Positions 8,530-17,380 of a DNA stretch of 64,000 nucleotides are shown piece after piece (the first letter of the stretch is position 1; each line of letters starts with the position of its first letter). The translations under genes were made by a program, and so were the position numbers. Under the pieces are notes generated by a model. The model ran no database searches and had not been told where the DNA came from. It worked only from the letters and a program-made list of their open reading frames with translations. The DNA lies in the IMG/VR virus record IMGVR_UViG_3300023179_000056, positions 1 to 64,000 of that record; one strand, 5' to 3'. Source of the DNA: a virus.

Positions 8530-9282
8530 TTATGGAGTATTTAGTAGAGATCGGCATTTGGCGCCGTGCCAACGAGCATAGCCGTTGACTGCCACTAATC
8601 GATTACAGTGTGGACATAGTTTTGTTTCACGCTTTTTACCCATGTTGGCTAAACTTCGCGTCAATTTTTCTTCTGGTGTTTGTTTACGTCCACGAATCTT
8701 ATCTCCAATTTTTTGTTTGGTTTCGTTGCTCATAGTTATCCCATAACGATTATTATTTACGCCCTGCTTTGCTGCTGATAACTTTGCCCTATGTTCTTCT
8801 GTTATAGGCGGTTTCTTTTTTCCTAAAGTATTTTTTACTAATTTTTTGTGTTGCTCTGGTGTTAGTTTGTTGCCCAACCTTGCTTGTCTAATTTTTTCTT
8901 TTGCACCAGGTGTATGGTGTTTTCCAAACATTCCGTTGCCCTTGCCACCGAGTAACTTACTTTGTAGCTCAGCATATTCTTGTTTAATGCTTTCATATAC
9001 CCGTGCTGTAATTGTTGTATTGTATCTTTCTTGTCCAGCTTTCTCTGCCCGCATCATTCTCAATGCGTTTAACATTTTATGATGATCTTGTCCTGTAGTC
9101 ATTTTGACCAACAACCAGTGGCAAATAAAATGTTCTCGTGCAGTAAGAGCAACCAAGTTGCTTGACTCGTCTGTGCCACCTAGACTACGAGGCTGTATGT
9201 GATGTTTTTCAGTGTAATTGCCTAGATTACGATTTTTAGCTCGGTCTGTAATATCTTGGTACCATTTATTGTATTTGTTCAT
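8530..9282 (-). CDS. HNH homing endonuclease with NUMOD3-like motifs and C-terminal zinc finger
   Basis: A 250-residue basic protein. The N-terminal HNH core shows TEKHHIQPRSLGG, SSNLVALTAREHFICHWLL and GQDHHKML, carrying the His pair, the Asn and the downstream His. The middle has NUMOD3-type segments (FGKHHTPGAKEKIRQARLG; GVNNNRYGITMSNETKQKIG). The C-terminus has a CPHCNRLVAVNGYARWHGAKC-type finger similar to that of the GIY-YIG nuclease at 2323. It is a close paralogue of the HNH gene at 18485 through the first 90 residues. It sits just downstream of the major capsid gene between two terminators, a typical free-standing homing position next to a conserved phage gene. Confidence 0.85.
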   Translation of the reverse strand: MNKYNKWYQDITDRAKNRNLGNYTEKHHIQPRSLGGTDESSNLVALTAREHFICHWLLVKMTTGQDHHKMLNALRMMRAEKAGQERYNTTITARVYESIKQEYAELQSKLLGGKGNGMFGKHHTPGAKEKIRQARLGNKLTPEQHKKLVKNTLGKKKPPITEEHRAKLSAAKQGVNNNRYGITMSNETKQKIGDKIRGRKQTPEEKLTRSLANMGKKRETKLCPHCNRLVAVNGYARWHGAKCRSLLNTP

Positions 9283-9287
9283 ATGTT

Positions 9288-9295
9288 TATTTATG
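9288..9295 (-). promoter_or_regulatory. Late-promoter-like element CATAAATA before HNH gene
   Basis: The minus strand reads CATAAATAAACAT immediately before the ATG at 9282. The same ATAAATAAACAT string precedes the other HNH gene (18458), so leader and gene may have spread together. The element is very close to the start codon. Confidence 0.4.
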
Positions 9296-9335
9296 TTAGT
9301 TAGTTCAACAATAGCATATTATATAACAAAAGTCA

Positions 9336-9362
9336 ATAAAAAACGCCCCGAAGGGCGTTTTT
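9336..9362 (-). terminator. Rho-independent terminator of the capsid operon
   Basis: A 10-bp perfect stem AAAAACGCCC/GGGCGTTTTT with a TTCG loop on the minus strand, followed by T residues, lies 26 bases after the gp23 stop. The T-run is also present on the plus strand, so it may work in both directions. Confidence 0.9.
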
Positions 9363-9387
9363 GTTGTCCAAATAAATGGATTGTGGA

Positions 9388-10599
9388 TCAGCTGAACGAG
9401 AGATTACTTACGGCTATCTCTCCCACATAATCGCCCGCATTGCCGAATGAAGACGCAGTATTTGTCAATTCTATGAATCCGTAGCGTGTCATAAAGCTAA
9501 CCACTGGTTCGAATGTGGTTGGATCCAATACAACGCCTGAGCTCATCAGGGGAATGTATGGGCAGTAGAATGCAGGAGCGTCAGCTTCTGAACTACCTTT
9601 GTAGCCAACCAATACAGGTGTAGTGTCGCTAGCATAGCTATCAACAAAAACACGCATTGCGCCGTTCAGAGTACCAACAAACTTGGTGTTTGTAGGTGCT
9701 TCGAATGTACCTTCTGTGGTACGTGCAAATGCGCTGGTTGTAGCACTTTGCAGCACTGTGAGTGCAGCTGAGCTGACCACAGCATAGTTACCAGCGCCAC
9801 GACGTGTGCGTTGGGCGATCAAGTTAGCAACACGATTGATCAACACTGCCAAAGCAGCGTGTTCGTCACCAACGAATGTAGCTGTACCACTTACAGTAGC
9901 TTGGTTGTATGTGTACTCAGTTGTGGCCAGTGAGCGCAGGCTCAGCAAGATTTCTTGGTCAATTTCAGCTGTAATTTCTTGAGCCAAAGCTGCCATGATT
10001 TCGGCTTCTACGTCGATACCATGCATGGCTTGTGCGTCTTGAGCAGCTTCAAAAGTCCAACGAGCTTGCAACTTACGTGTCTTAGCTTCAACAGCTTGCT
10101 TCAAGATTTGCACGGAGATCTGACGACCACCACTACCTTCAAGCACTGATGTGTTAGCACCACTGTAGATAGTTTGTGTTGGATCAACAACACCAGCTGT
10201 GACGCTAGATGCCGAAGAATATGCTTGAGCAATCAAGAATGGGCTCAATGCTTCTTGGCCGGCAGCAGTACTGGTTTGAGCAGTGCTGGTGTCAGTCATT
10301 GTGTTGGCATAACGCACACGCAGAGTGTGGATCTGACCAACAGGTCCAGTCATTGGCTGAACGCCAACCAGTTCGTTAGCAATAACAGTTGGCATAACAC
10401 GACGGATCACTGGCAGAATCACACGGTTAAGTGTGGCAATGTTGCCAGAACCAGTGGAACCTGAGCTTGCATTTTCTTTCAAATACTTGCGTGTGTTCTC
10501 TAGGATCACGTTCATGCTGGTGCGCTTGTTGCCTTTTAGGCCTTCGAGAAGGGCTTCCTTGGTTTCATCCCAGCGGCCTTCTAATAGAGTTTGTGACAT
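9388..10599 (-). CDS. gp23: Major capsid protein, T4 gp23-like
   Basis: A 403-residue HK97-fold major capsid protein of the T4 family. The N-terminal region carries the scaffold-cleaved segment (LLEGRWDETKEALLEG). The conserved T4-like core follows: NIATLNRVILPVIRRVMPTV, then ELVGVQPMTGPVGQIHTLRV, with a late QEILLSLRSLA and the C-terminal FMTRYGFIELTN. It is shorter than T4 gp23 (521 residues), consistent with the reduced insertion domain of marine relatives. AGGAG lies nine bases before the ATG. The gene is last in the gp20-gp21-gp22-gp23 order and is closed by a strong terminator. The prohead protease encoded at 11723 should cut the N-terminal peptide. Confidence 0.95.
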   Translation of the reverse strand: MSQTLLEGRWDETKEALLEGLKGNKRTSMNVILENTRKYLKENASSGSTGSGNIATLNRVILPVIRRVMPTVIANELVGVQPMTGPVGQIHTLRVRYANTMTDTSTAQTSTAAGQEALSPFLIAQAYSSASSVTAGVVDPTQTIYSGANTSVLEGSGGRQISVQILKQAVEAKTRKLQARWTFEAAQDAQAMHGIDVEAEIMAALAQEITAEIDQEILLSLRSLATTEYTYNQATVSGTATFVGDEHAALAVLINRVANLIAQRTRRGAGNYAVVSSAALTVLQSATTSAFARTTEGTFEAPTNTKFVGTLNGAMRVFVDSYASDTTPVLVGYKGSSEADAPAFYCPYIPLMSSGVVLDPTTFEPVVSFMTRYGFIELTNTASSFGNAGDYVGEIAVSNLSFS

Positions 10600-10621
10600 T
10601 TAAGTCTCCTTAGTTAAAAAA

Positions 10622-11719
10622 TTACAGCCCTGCCAGACGCTTGATGGCGATAACATTGCTGTTGTCAGCACTGTCTTCGTCTTGACGAGGGGCAGTTTTA
10701 TTACCAGTTACTTCTGACACATTTTCTGAAATCACCTGGCGGGCTTTTACAGACTTGCCTTCAGCTAATACTGCTGGTAGGTACTTTTCGAAGGCGTTCT
10801 TCAGACGAGGTGTCTGCACGCTCTCGAGTAAATTACGCATGACTTCACGCTTTTCCTCGTTGAGAGGAGAAAGCAGATCATCTAATGTGTTTTGACGCAC
10901 ATTGGATTCACGGATCACACGTATTTCACGTTCCTTGGACTCAACCAAGACTTTTGCCTTGTGGCTGAGTTTAATGGCCTCAGACAGTTGCTGTTCTCTG
11001 TGGGCGATGATGTTTTGCAACTTGCGAACTTCGGCTTTTTCATTGAGATGAGTAGCACCAAATTCCGCAGCATACGCTTCAAAAATACGACGACCAAAGC
11101 TGTTCTCGCGAGCAACCTGGATGTCTTCATGTAACTGACTAAGTTCAGCCTTCAAGTGATGGCTAACAGCTTGACTCATTTTTTTAGCACTTTCTTTTAC
11201 AAAACGTGCTTTGAGATTTTCTAACTTGCCACGTGCTTCTCGGACCAAACGTACTTTAGTTTCCACTACATCACGTTTGTCTTGGGCAAATTCTTGGATC
11301 TCACGAGCCAGTGCATGCACCATGAAGTGTTCTAGTTTTTCTAGTCCTTCATTGTGCTGCTTGCGGTCTTTGCGTAATTCGCTGATTTCTTCAGACAATT
11401 TTGTTACCATGAAATTGTTAAACTTCACAGCACTTTCTTTCATCTTGGATTGAAACTTCACACGATCTTCACGCAGGGCAGCTTTCTCTTGGGCAAACTC
11501 AGCGAGTTCACCGGTGAGACTTTCTGTCATCATCTTGTCTAAGGCTTCAACCATCACTGTCTTGTCGTGCTCGTAGCGTTGAGCAAACTCTTCACGTAGT
11601 TCTACTCGAACCTGTTCACGTGCTTCTGTCAGTTTTGATTCCCAAGCTTCGTTGAGTTCTCGACTGACGTCTTCTGTAATCAGGCCGCTATCTAGCAATG
11701 GTTTGATTGCATCTAGCAT
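10622..11719 (-). CDS. gp22: Prohead scaffold (core) protein, gp22-like
   Basis: A 365-residue protein that is almost entirely charged alpha-helix and coiled coil (EFAQEKAALREDRVKFQSKM; LEKLEHFMVHALAREIQEFA). It has a C-terminal region LDDLLSPLNEEKREVMRNLL and a Lys/Arg-Gln tail. T4 gp22 is 269 residues, so this version is longer. Its place between the protease and the capsid gene is exactly that of gp22. It would form the internal core on which the prohead shell assembles and be degraded by gp21. The assignment rests on coiled-coil character and synteny rather than on a catalytic motif. Confidence 0.8.
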   Translation of the reverse strand: MLDAIKPLLDSGLITEDVSRELNEAWESKLTEAREQVRVELREEFAQRYEHDKTVMVEALDKMMTESLTGELAEFAQEKAALREDRVKFQSKMKESAVKFNNFMVTKLSEEISELRKDRKQHNEGLEKLEHFMVHALAREIQEFAQDKRDVVETKVRLVREARGKLENLKARFVKESAKKMSQAVSHHLKAELSQLHEDIQVARENSFGRRIFEAYAAEFGATHLNEKAEVRKLQNIIAHREQQLSEAIKLSHKAKVLVESKEREIRVIRESNVRQNTLDDLLSPLNEEKREVMRNLLESVQTPRLKNAFEKYLPAVLAEGKSVKARQVISENVSEVTGNKTAPRQDEDSADNSNVIAIKRLAGL

Positions 11720-11722
11720 GCT

Positions 11723-12364
11723 TTACTCCTTAATTTTGAGATCTTGAATAAGGCGTTTTACTTCCTCACGCAAATATCTCTGTACCTTGCTGTTCTGTCC
11801 GGCGTCCTTGGCAATCTCTAACACTTTATGACCGTACTTCATATTGCGAAGTCCTTCATAAATTGCACGAGGATATGCATGCGGGGCACTAGGCTGAGCA
11901 ACAATATCCACAGTGACTATTTCAAAGTCACTGACATGTCCGTTGCCATCGTTCACGTTGCCGGAACCACGGCTCGAAACTCCGAGTTTTACACCCGAAT
12001 CCAACATGGTCTTGACCAGTTGTCCCATCGGTGTAGGTAATATTTTCAACTTACCGTAACCAGCAGGTCCGTCCATCCACATTTTTTCAATGCAGTGACT
12101 GACTCTGTCTAGGTTTATTTTTAAATCTTCTGGGTGATCTACTTCGCCCAGAACCGAATACCCTTCTCGCAGTTGTTCATTGATACTGTGAACTGCTTTG
12201 CCAATTTCACTAACAGGATATACACGTTCGTTAGCGTTTTTTACTCCGCCTTCTATGCATATACCCTCCATGTACAATGTCTTTCCTGCGCCGTCAGGAC
12301 CATCTTCAACCAAGACGCGAATCTTGGCTTGGTTGAAGTTGAGATGTTCCTGTAAGTATTTCAT
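11723..12364 (-). CDS. gp21: Prohead core protease, gp21-like
   Basis: A 213-residue protein, the same length as T4 gp21 (212). Recognisable U9 peptidase features are YMEGICIEGGVKNANERVYP near the N-terminus, GYSVLGEVDHPEDLKINLDR with the candidate catalytic His, then GVSSRGSGNV with the candidate nucleophile Ser, and the C-terminal DFEIVTVDIVAQPSAPHAYP. It matures the prohead by cutting gp22, gp23 and internal proteins at Glu-containing sites. It follows the acidic core-protein gene by six bases and precedes gp22 by three bases. Confidence 0.92.
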   Translation of the reverse strand: MKYLQEHLNFNQAKIRVLVEDGPDGAGKTLYMEGICIEGGVKNANERVYPVSEIGKAVHSINEQLREGYSVLGEVDHPEDLKINLDRVSHCIEKMWMDGPAGYGKLKILPTPMGQLVKTMLDSGVKLGVSSRGSGNVNDGNGHVSDFEIVTVDIVAQPSAPHAYPRAIYEGLRNMKYGHKVLEIAKDAGQNSKVQRYLREEVKRLIQDLKIKE

Positions 12365-12370
12365 CGCTGA

Positions 12371-13243
12371 TTACTTGCCTTTAGGAAACGGTGTACGTGT
12401 GTTTACACCTGTAGCTTGGCCCAAGTGCGGCTTGGTTGCAGGCTTCAAATCTTGTTTGGCTTGAGCAGGTGAGTTACCAACTTTACCAATCAGATCTTTT
12501 GTGGTATTTTTGTAAGCAGCAGTATCGTGGTGACCACCTTCTGCTTGTCCAGTTTTCACTGGACGACCAGCCATGCCAGTTTGTCCTGCATTAAATGCCA
12601 CAGGACCAGCTTTGCCGTCACCTTCTTCGTGGGTAGTAGTCTTTGGATATACTTGCTTCAGAGTGATGTTTTCCATCATGCCTTCAGTTTCAAATTCGTC
12701 AGCATCAACTTCGATATCATCCATGCCGCCGTCTAGATCCATGTCATCGCCGCCCATGTCATCGCCCATGTCGTCGCCGCCGCCCATCATGTGCTCAAAT
12801 TCAGCCATGAGTTCGTCTAACTTGTCAGCTAGATCCATTACATCGCCTTTTGTGGCAGCTTCTTCACCACCCATATCGTGCTCGCCTTCGAGGTCTTGAG
12901 TTAGGTCGTCGCCGGCTTCTTCAGCTTCATCATCGAAATCTACATCAGTATCGTCATCATCTTCGCCTTCATGCATGCCAGATTCTTCAGTTTCAACATC
13001 ATCGATCATGTCGCCGCTTTGGCTTCCGCCTAGTTCGTCGCCTTCTTCCATTGGAGGATTACCGTCACTGCCTGGTGGTTCTTCACCCATGGCGTTGTCT
13101 TCTTCCACTTCGTCCTCTTGCATGATGTTTTCATAGATCTGACGACTCTTGGCTACTACGATTTGATGAAAAAGTTCTTTGGCTTTTGCATCTTCGTCGT
13201 TGATCACATATTCAATCAACTTTTCAAACTGATTTTCACTCAT
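12371..13243 (-). CDS. Acidic prohead core/internal protein (gp68-position)
   Basis: A 290-residue strongly acidic protein. Residues 1-45 form a helix, SENQFEKLIEYVINDEDAKA and on through LFHQIVVAKSRQIYENIM, of a type found at the start of several T4-like prohead proteins. About 45-200 is low-complexity Glu/Asp/Gly/Met sequence (MGGGDDMGDDMGGDD), followed by KPATKPHLGQATGV and a basic end. In T4 the small core proteins gp67 and gp68 lie between gp20 and gp21, and this gene lies there too. A DNA-mimic or internal scaffold role, with cleavage by gp21, is plausible. Direct homology to gp68 is not shown. Confidence 0.6.
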   Translation of the reverse strand: MSENQFEKLIEYVINDEDAKAKELFHQIVVAKSRQIYENIMQEDEVEEDNAMGEEPPGSDGNPPMEEGDELGGSQSGDMIDDVETEESGMHEGEDDDDTDVDFDDEAEEAGDDLTQDLEGEHDMGGEEAATKGDVMDLADKLDELMAEFEHMMGGGDDMGDDMGGDDMDLDGGMDDIEVDADEFETEGMMENITLKQVYPKTTTHEEGDGKAGPVAFNAGQTGMAGRPVKTGQAEGGHHDTAAYKNTTKDLIGKVGNSPAQAKQDLKPATKPHLGQATGVNTRTPFPKGK

Positions 13244-13270
13244 TTAACTGGCTCCTATAGATATTCGTTA

Positions 13271-13290
13271 ATTTTGCCACCCGGCAAAAT
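13271..13290. other. Perfect hairpin in the leader of the acidic core-protein gene
   Basis: An 8-bp stem ATTTTGCC/GGCAAAAT with a 4-base loop lies 28-47 bases before the ATG at 13243. There is no U-run on either side, so it looks like an mRNA leader structure or processing site rather than a terminator. Confidence 0.5.
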
Positions 13291-13299
13291 GTATATCTA

Positions 13300-13307
13300 T
13301 ATTTACA
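13300..13307 (-). promoter_or_regulatory. Late-promoter-like element TGTAAATA
   Basis: The minus strand reads TGTAAATA 57 bases upstream of the acidic core-protein gene, so the hairpin at 13271 would be in the leader RNA. Confidence 0.4.
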
Positions 13308-13364
13308 ATATAAGAGAAAAATATACCAGTTATGGCTGGTTTTTTAACAATTAAGACAGAAATG

Positions 13365-13583
13365 TTATACTACAGGAGCAGCCGGTGGTGCGTATTGAGT
13401 TCTAATGTCTTTTAGCTTTTCATTGTACTCAAAAGTCCTGGTATCATTCATTTTTCGCAATTTGTTCAATTGCATAAGTGTGAGCTTGGTTTTACGTAAT
13501 TGACCAAGATGAGGCTGAGTATTATCAGCTGCTACATCTTGATATGCACTGGGACTACGTTCGTAAAGCTCGTTAAGGATCAT
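13365..13583 (-). CDS. Small helical protein after the portal gene (gp67-position)
   Basis: A 72-residue protein starting at the ATG at 13583, seven bases after the portal stop. A longer in-frame start at 13742 would overlap the portal gene by 150 bases and add Gln/His-rich sequence that is the portal C-terminus read in another frame, so I reject it. The sequence MILNELYERSPSAYQDVAAD then LRKTKLTLMQLNKLRKMNDT is basic and helical. In T4 the prohead core protein gp67 is encoded at this point; the match is positional only. Confidence 0.6.
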   Translation of the reverse strand: MILNELYERSPSAYQDVAADNTQPHLGQLRKTKLTLMQLNKLRKMNDTRTFEYNEKLKDIRTQYAPPAAPVV

Positions 13584-13590
13584 GATATAT

Positions 13591-15414
13591 TTATGCAGCG
13601 CCCGGAATTGGTGCTCCAGCACCCGGTGGCTGTGCCGCTGGAGTATTTCCAATTGTGCCGCCTGGTGATCCTGGTGATCCTGGTACACCTTCTTGTCCTG
13701 CTGGAACAAGATTTGACATTTCTTGACCCATTGCAACATCACTCTCTAATCCAGCAGGTGTAATACCTACTGAACGTAGATCTTGTCCTTGTGATGTTTC
13801 CAGTTCAGGTTTGGAGCGTTCTTCTTTCCAAAGTTTGGAATTTTGCTGGATTTCATCTTCGGTCAAGCCTAAGAAACGCTCCAACAAGAATCGTTTGCTC
13901 ATGTAAGGCAGTGCTTCCAAACTGGTAAAAGCTGTGATACGTGATGTATCTAATTCAGCTTGACGGTAGCTGGCAAAGTTTTGTGGTGGGTTAAACTTGA
14001 TCTGGAACAGGCCAGCATCAATGTTGAACCCTCTCCATCGCAGGAACATTTTGAATTCATCATCCAGCTTCTGCATGATCAAAGATTGCAAACGCTCACA
14101 ATACTGGTTGAATCTATACTCTTGTATCAAGGCTGTGCCTACTTTTCCGTCGGTCAAAGCACGGTCAGAGTCGTCTGGACCAGTGGGCAGGTAGCTTGAA
14201 GGCACACGCAGACCACGGGCCATTTTGTTGTTAAAATACTTTAAATCGTCAATTTCGCCCAGATTTTGTCCGCCTTGCAGCATCTCAACTGAGCTGCCGC
14301 GACCATCTGCACCCACTGGAAAGAAGAAATCTTCGTTAATACTCAGCGGATTGTAGCTACTATCCATGATGTTCTGACCGCCACCGCCGTATGTGGGAAT
14401 ACGGCGTTGATGCATTTCATTTTTCACACGTTCCACAAACGCCATGGCCATGTGGCTGGGCATGTTGCCTACGTCGATCTTGAACAATCTACGCTCAGGT
14501 GCACGTTGTACACGATAGATCAACATGGCATCTTCCAACAGTTCTTTCTGTTTGAATACCTTGAAGATGTTTTCTAGGATTGATTTACCAAATGGCCAGA
14601 ATGTATCCAGGCCTTCGTTTAAACTCAAATGCACCACGTGTTTGGCATCAATACAAGTTTCATTCACTGCACGATTGAATCTGCTCACACCGCTCATGGC
14701 TGAACTAGGAGCAGTATAGCCGCCGCCTTGCATACTGCCGCCGATACCACCTGCACCACCTGAACTTGGGTTGACCATGAAGTCAGTTGTGGTTTTTGCT
14801 GCCACAGTCAAATTTTGAAAGTTAGGATTGATATCACGTATGATGTATTGTTCTGGGCGTTTGCCTTCATTTTCATTAACAATCACACGTACCACTTTGC
14901 TCATGTCCACCCAGTACATTTCAAATGTTTCTGGATCACGTACAAATACCTGATCACCGTACTTGATTGTGTTACGGAACAGTTTGAATATGCGTTGATC
15001 CAGCTTGTTCAGCTTGACCCATTGCTGCATCTGTTTGCGGATGATTTCAATTTCATGATCTGTTGGATCATCATTGTATGTTATATCAAACGGTGTGTCG
15101 TTATGCTCGTTTAGTTGTGTGGAAAATTCTGATATGATATCTAAACATGCATTGACTTCTGAATCAGCATCCATGTTTTCGTATTGATTATAACGTTCAA
15201 TACGGTTAGGATGACCTGAGTAAACTTCCGGCAATCGACTGGCATAGTTTCTAAAGCTGAAATCAGTATCTGCTTGATTGCTACGACGCCCATCATTTTT
15301 GGGATATCCAGGTAATCCTTGATCTCGACCGCCCGCAATTGGGCTCATCTGTCCAGATAAATCTGCGACTTTGAAATATTTTTTCCACCCAGTGCCTTTG
15401 TTTGATTCTGCCAT
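13591..15414 (-). CDS. gp20: Portal vertex protein, gp20-like
   Basis: A 607-residue T4-type portal. Diagnostic segments are NRIERYNQYENMDADSEVNA near residue 75, then IISEF, TIKYGDQVFV, the stem/clip region with FWPFGKSILENIFKVFKQKE, and RVQRAPERRLFKIDVGNMP followed by AMAFVERVKNEMHQRR. The region TGPDDSDRALTDGKVGT and YFNNKMARGLRVPSSYL are typical of gp20. The last 50 residues are Gly/Pro/Gln-rich. It forms the dodecameric DNA entry ring and nucleates the head with the core proteins. It is the first head gene of this minus-strand block. Confidence 0.95.
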   Translation of the reverse strand: MAESNKGTGWKKYFKVADLSGQMSPIAGGRDQGLPGYPKNDGRRSNQADTDFSFRNYASRLPEVYSGHPNRIERYNQYENMDADSEVNACLDIISEFSTQLNEHNDTPFDITYNDDPTDHEIEIIRKQMQQWVKLNKLDQRIFKLFRNTIKYGDQVFVRDPETFEMYWVDMSKVVRVIVNENEGKRPEQYIIRDINPNFQNLTVAAKTTTDFMVNPSSGGAGGIGGSMQGGGYTAPSSAMSGVSRFNRAVNETCIDAKHVVHLSLNEGLDTFWPFGKSILENIFKVFKQKELLEDAMLIYRVQRAPERRLFKIDVGNMPSHMAMAFVERVKNEMHQRRIPTYGGGGQNIMDSSYNPLSINEDFFFPVGADGRGSSVEMLQGGQNLGEIDDLKYFNNKMARGLRVPSSYLPTGPDDSDRALTDGKVGTALIQEYRFNQYCERLQSLIMQKLDDEFKMFLRWRGFNIDAGLFQIKFNPPQNFASYRQAELDTSRITAFTSLEALPYMSKRFLLERFLGLTEDEIQQNSKLWKEERSKPELETSQGQDLRSVGITPAGLESDVAMGQEMSNLVPAGQEGVPGSPGSPGGTIGNTPAAQPPGAGAPIPGAA

Positions 15415-15421
15415 AGTGAGT

Positions 15422-15429
15422 TATTTATT
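15422..15429 (-). promoter_or_regulatory. Late-promoter-like element AATAAATA before gp20
   Basis: The minus strand reads AATAAATA eight bases before the gp20 ATG, in the short gap after the upstream gene. Confidence 0.4.
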
Positions 15430-15430
15430 G

Positions 15431-17317
15431 TTAATTTCTAGTCTGTTGCAGTATCTTAGCTTGAGTACCTACACTTCGTCTCATGAGCTCTACTAGTTCG
15501 TTTGTACTGGATGTTTGCAATCCAATATTGTTAGCCAATGTCATTATGCTTTGAGTTAATTCTGCATTGTTCCCTGCACTGGATTCCTGAGAAGACAACA
15601 ATGTAGGTGCATTAGTCGGTGTAGTGTCACCAAGATTTGTACGATAAGTTGTGTTTGGCCCAGCTATTCCGGACAGTCCTGTATAGACATTGCTGCCAGT
15701 GATGTTGCTTGTTCTTCCAGATAATCCTTCATAGGTTTGTGTGCTGTTAGGACGCTCAACTTCTAACGGTTTTGTCATGGCTGCATATGCTTTGCTAGCA
15801 GTTGCATTGACAAATTCTACTAGATCTCCCGGTTTCCATCTGGTTCCGTAACCGGCAGTAGCAGAAGCATTTACCCCACGTCCTGATCCTGGTTCTCCAG
15901 GTCTGGCACTGACTGATGTTTTTGCGCCTATGTATTCTTTGGGTAGCACTGTGATTACTTTTTCAATACCAGTGGCTAATTTTAACATTCCAGCAGTTAC
16001 AGGGCCCACACCATGATTCACAAGATTATCCAGAGCCATAGTAGTAGCTCTTTGTGCCTCACGCAATGCTACTTGATTGTTGATATCAACATCACCACCT
16101 TTGGCAAGCACAGCTATTTGTTTAGTAGCTGCTTGTTCAGCTTCTTCTCCTTTCAAGCGCGATAGCTCCCGCTGTGCTGCATAACTTGCTTGTATTATGT
16201 CGTTGACCCCAGCTTTGGCCAATCCTATATTTCTTTTGGTACTTGCATCAGCTTCTTTGGCTCCTGCGTCAATGACTTTTGCTGCTTTGAAATTTTGACT
16301 TATAATTGCTTGAGACATCTCAGGCAATGCGATATACATTTTTCTGGCTTCTGGACTGTTTACAAATCCACTCATCAAATCCATAACACCTTGTTTCAAT
16401 GCTGCTGGTGTTCTTGATAATAGTATCTCATTTTGTTTCATCTGATCTTCAGCTGCTCGCGCGCCAGCTTCATCACCAGCTGCCCGGGCAGCATCTGCCT
16501 TCATCTGCAATTCAAGTGATACTGCTGCATATCTTTCATTTGCTTGTCGTGTTTCTGCCTCTTTGGCCAGGGCATCTGCTGACTTTCCTGTAAGTCGGCT
16601 GAGTTTATCTTGTTGCCGAATATATTCTTCTGCACCAGCAGTGAGTTGTGCTGTGCTTTTAACAACACCAGCATTGGTTAATGTTTGTATTTTTAGATAA
16701 TTTGCTGTGCCTTCATTGATATTCTTGGTAGTCAGTCCCATGCGTTCAAATTCAGCTTGCAGTCCTGACTGTTGTATGCCAGCAGCCACTCCGGCAAATG
16801 CTTTAGTGCCTTGACTAACTGTGCCGCCCAGTACTGCCAATGCTTCACTATTTTGAGTAATCATTGCACCAAACTCAGGCAATTGATTCATAGTGAGCCC
16901 AAATTGTTGCATGTTACCAAATACACCTTTCAGGCCGTCGGCTCCGGCACCGCCTACTCTACTGAGATCTTGAAAACTTTTGAACAGTGCATCGCCTTGC
17001 TGATTGGCTCTGACCATGTATTCAGCAGCAAATCCAGTAAGTTTACCAAATGCTGTGCCTAACAGGCCTGCTGATTGTAACAAAGTTCCCAGCGCCGCAG
17101 AACTGGAATTGATTACACCGTTAAACGCACTTGCACCTTGCTGGCCATTGGCCATAGCGGTAGCAAATCCAGTGGCTCCATTTCCAATTTGCTTCATGGC
17201 TTGCGGAAAAGTTTGAGCAAAGCTATTTGTCTGTCCAGCAGCTCTACCCATAACCTCTCGAAGGCGACTTAATTCGTCTCTTAATGCGTTTAATTCATCT
17301 GATGTAGAATCTGCCAT
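15431..17317 (-). CDS. Tape-measure-like tail protein
   Basis: A 628-residue protein. The N-terminus is a coiled coil (DELNALRDELSRLREVMGRA). Residues 60-180 are hydrophobic and Gly/Ala-rich (SSAALGTLLQSAGLLGTAFG), as in the membrane-active segments of tape measures. From about 230 to 320 there are charged helices (LTGKSADALAKEAETRQANE). The C-terminal 150 residues are loose Gly/Ser/Thr/Asn sequence ending in a short helix. T4 gp29 is 590 residues, so the length agrees. The divergent gp26/gp51-type pair begins 63 bases away, and tail chaperones normally neighbour the tape measure. I infer a gp29-type role in tail length or DNA passage; homology to gp29 itself is not shown. Confidence 0.6.
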   Translation of the reverse strand: MADSTSDELNALRDELSRLREVMGRAAGQTNSFAQTFPQAMKQIGNGATGFATAMANGQQGASAFNGVINSSSAALGTLLQSAGLLGTAFGKLTGFAAEYMVRANQQGDALFKSFQDLSRVGGAGADGLKGVFGNMQQFGLTMNQLPEFGAMITQNSEALAVLGGTVSQGTKAFAGVAAGIQQSGLQAEFERMGLTTKNINEGTANYLKIQTLTNAGVVKSTAQLTAGAEEYIRQQDKLSRLTGKSADALAKEAETRQANERYAAVSLELQMKADAARAAGDEAGARAAEDQMKQNEILLSRTPAALKQGVMDLMSGFVNSPEARKMYIALPEMSQAIISQNFKAAKVIDAGAKEADASTKRNIGLAKAGVNDIIQASYAAQRELSRLKGEEAEQAATKQIAVLAKGGDVDINNQVALREAQRATTMALDNLVNHGVGPVTAGMLKLATGIEKVITVLPKEYIGAKTSVSARPGEPGSGRGVNASATAGYGTRWKPGDLVEFVNATASKAYAAMTKPLEVERPNSTQTYEGLSGRTSNITGSNVYTGLSGIAGPNTTYRTNLGDTTPTNAPTLLSSQESSAGNNAELTQSIMTLANNIGLQTSSTNELVELMRRSVGTQAKILQQTRN

Positions 17318-17362
17318 ATTCGGTCCTTGTAATTTTATACTGGGTAAGGTTGATCATAATTA

Positions 17363-17370
17363 TATTTAGC
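17363..17370 (-). promoter_or_regulatory. Late-promoter-like element GCTAAATA
   Basis: The minus strand reads GCTAAATATAATTATG in the 63-base divergent gap, 46 bases upstream of the tape-measure-like gene. Confidence 0.35.
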
Positions 17371-17380
17371 GAGGAAAATC

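Noticed and set aside
7858-8544. Plus-strand frame across the 66-bp repeats
   Set aside because: It is antisense to the fibre gene; the repeat gives a false long frame in more than one phase.
13584-13742. Extended N-terminus for the small protein after gp20
   Set aside because: It would lie inside the portal gene; the shorter start at 13583, seven bases after the portal stop, is more consistent.
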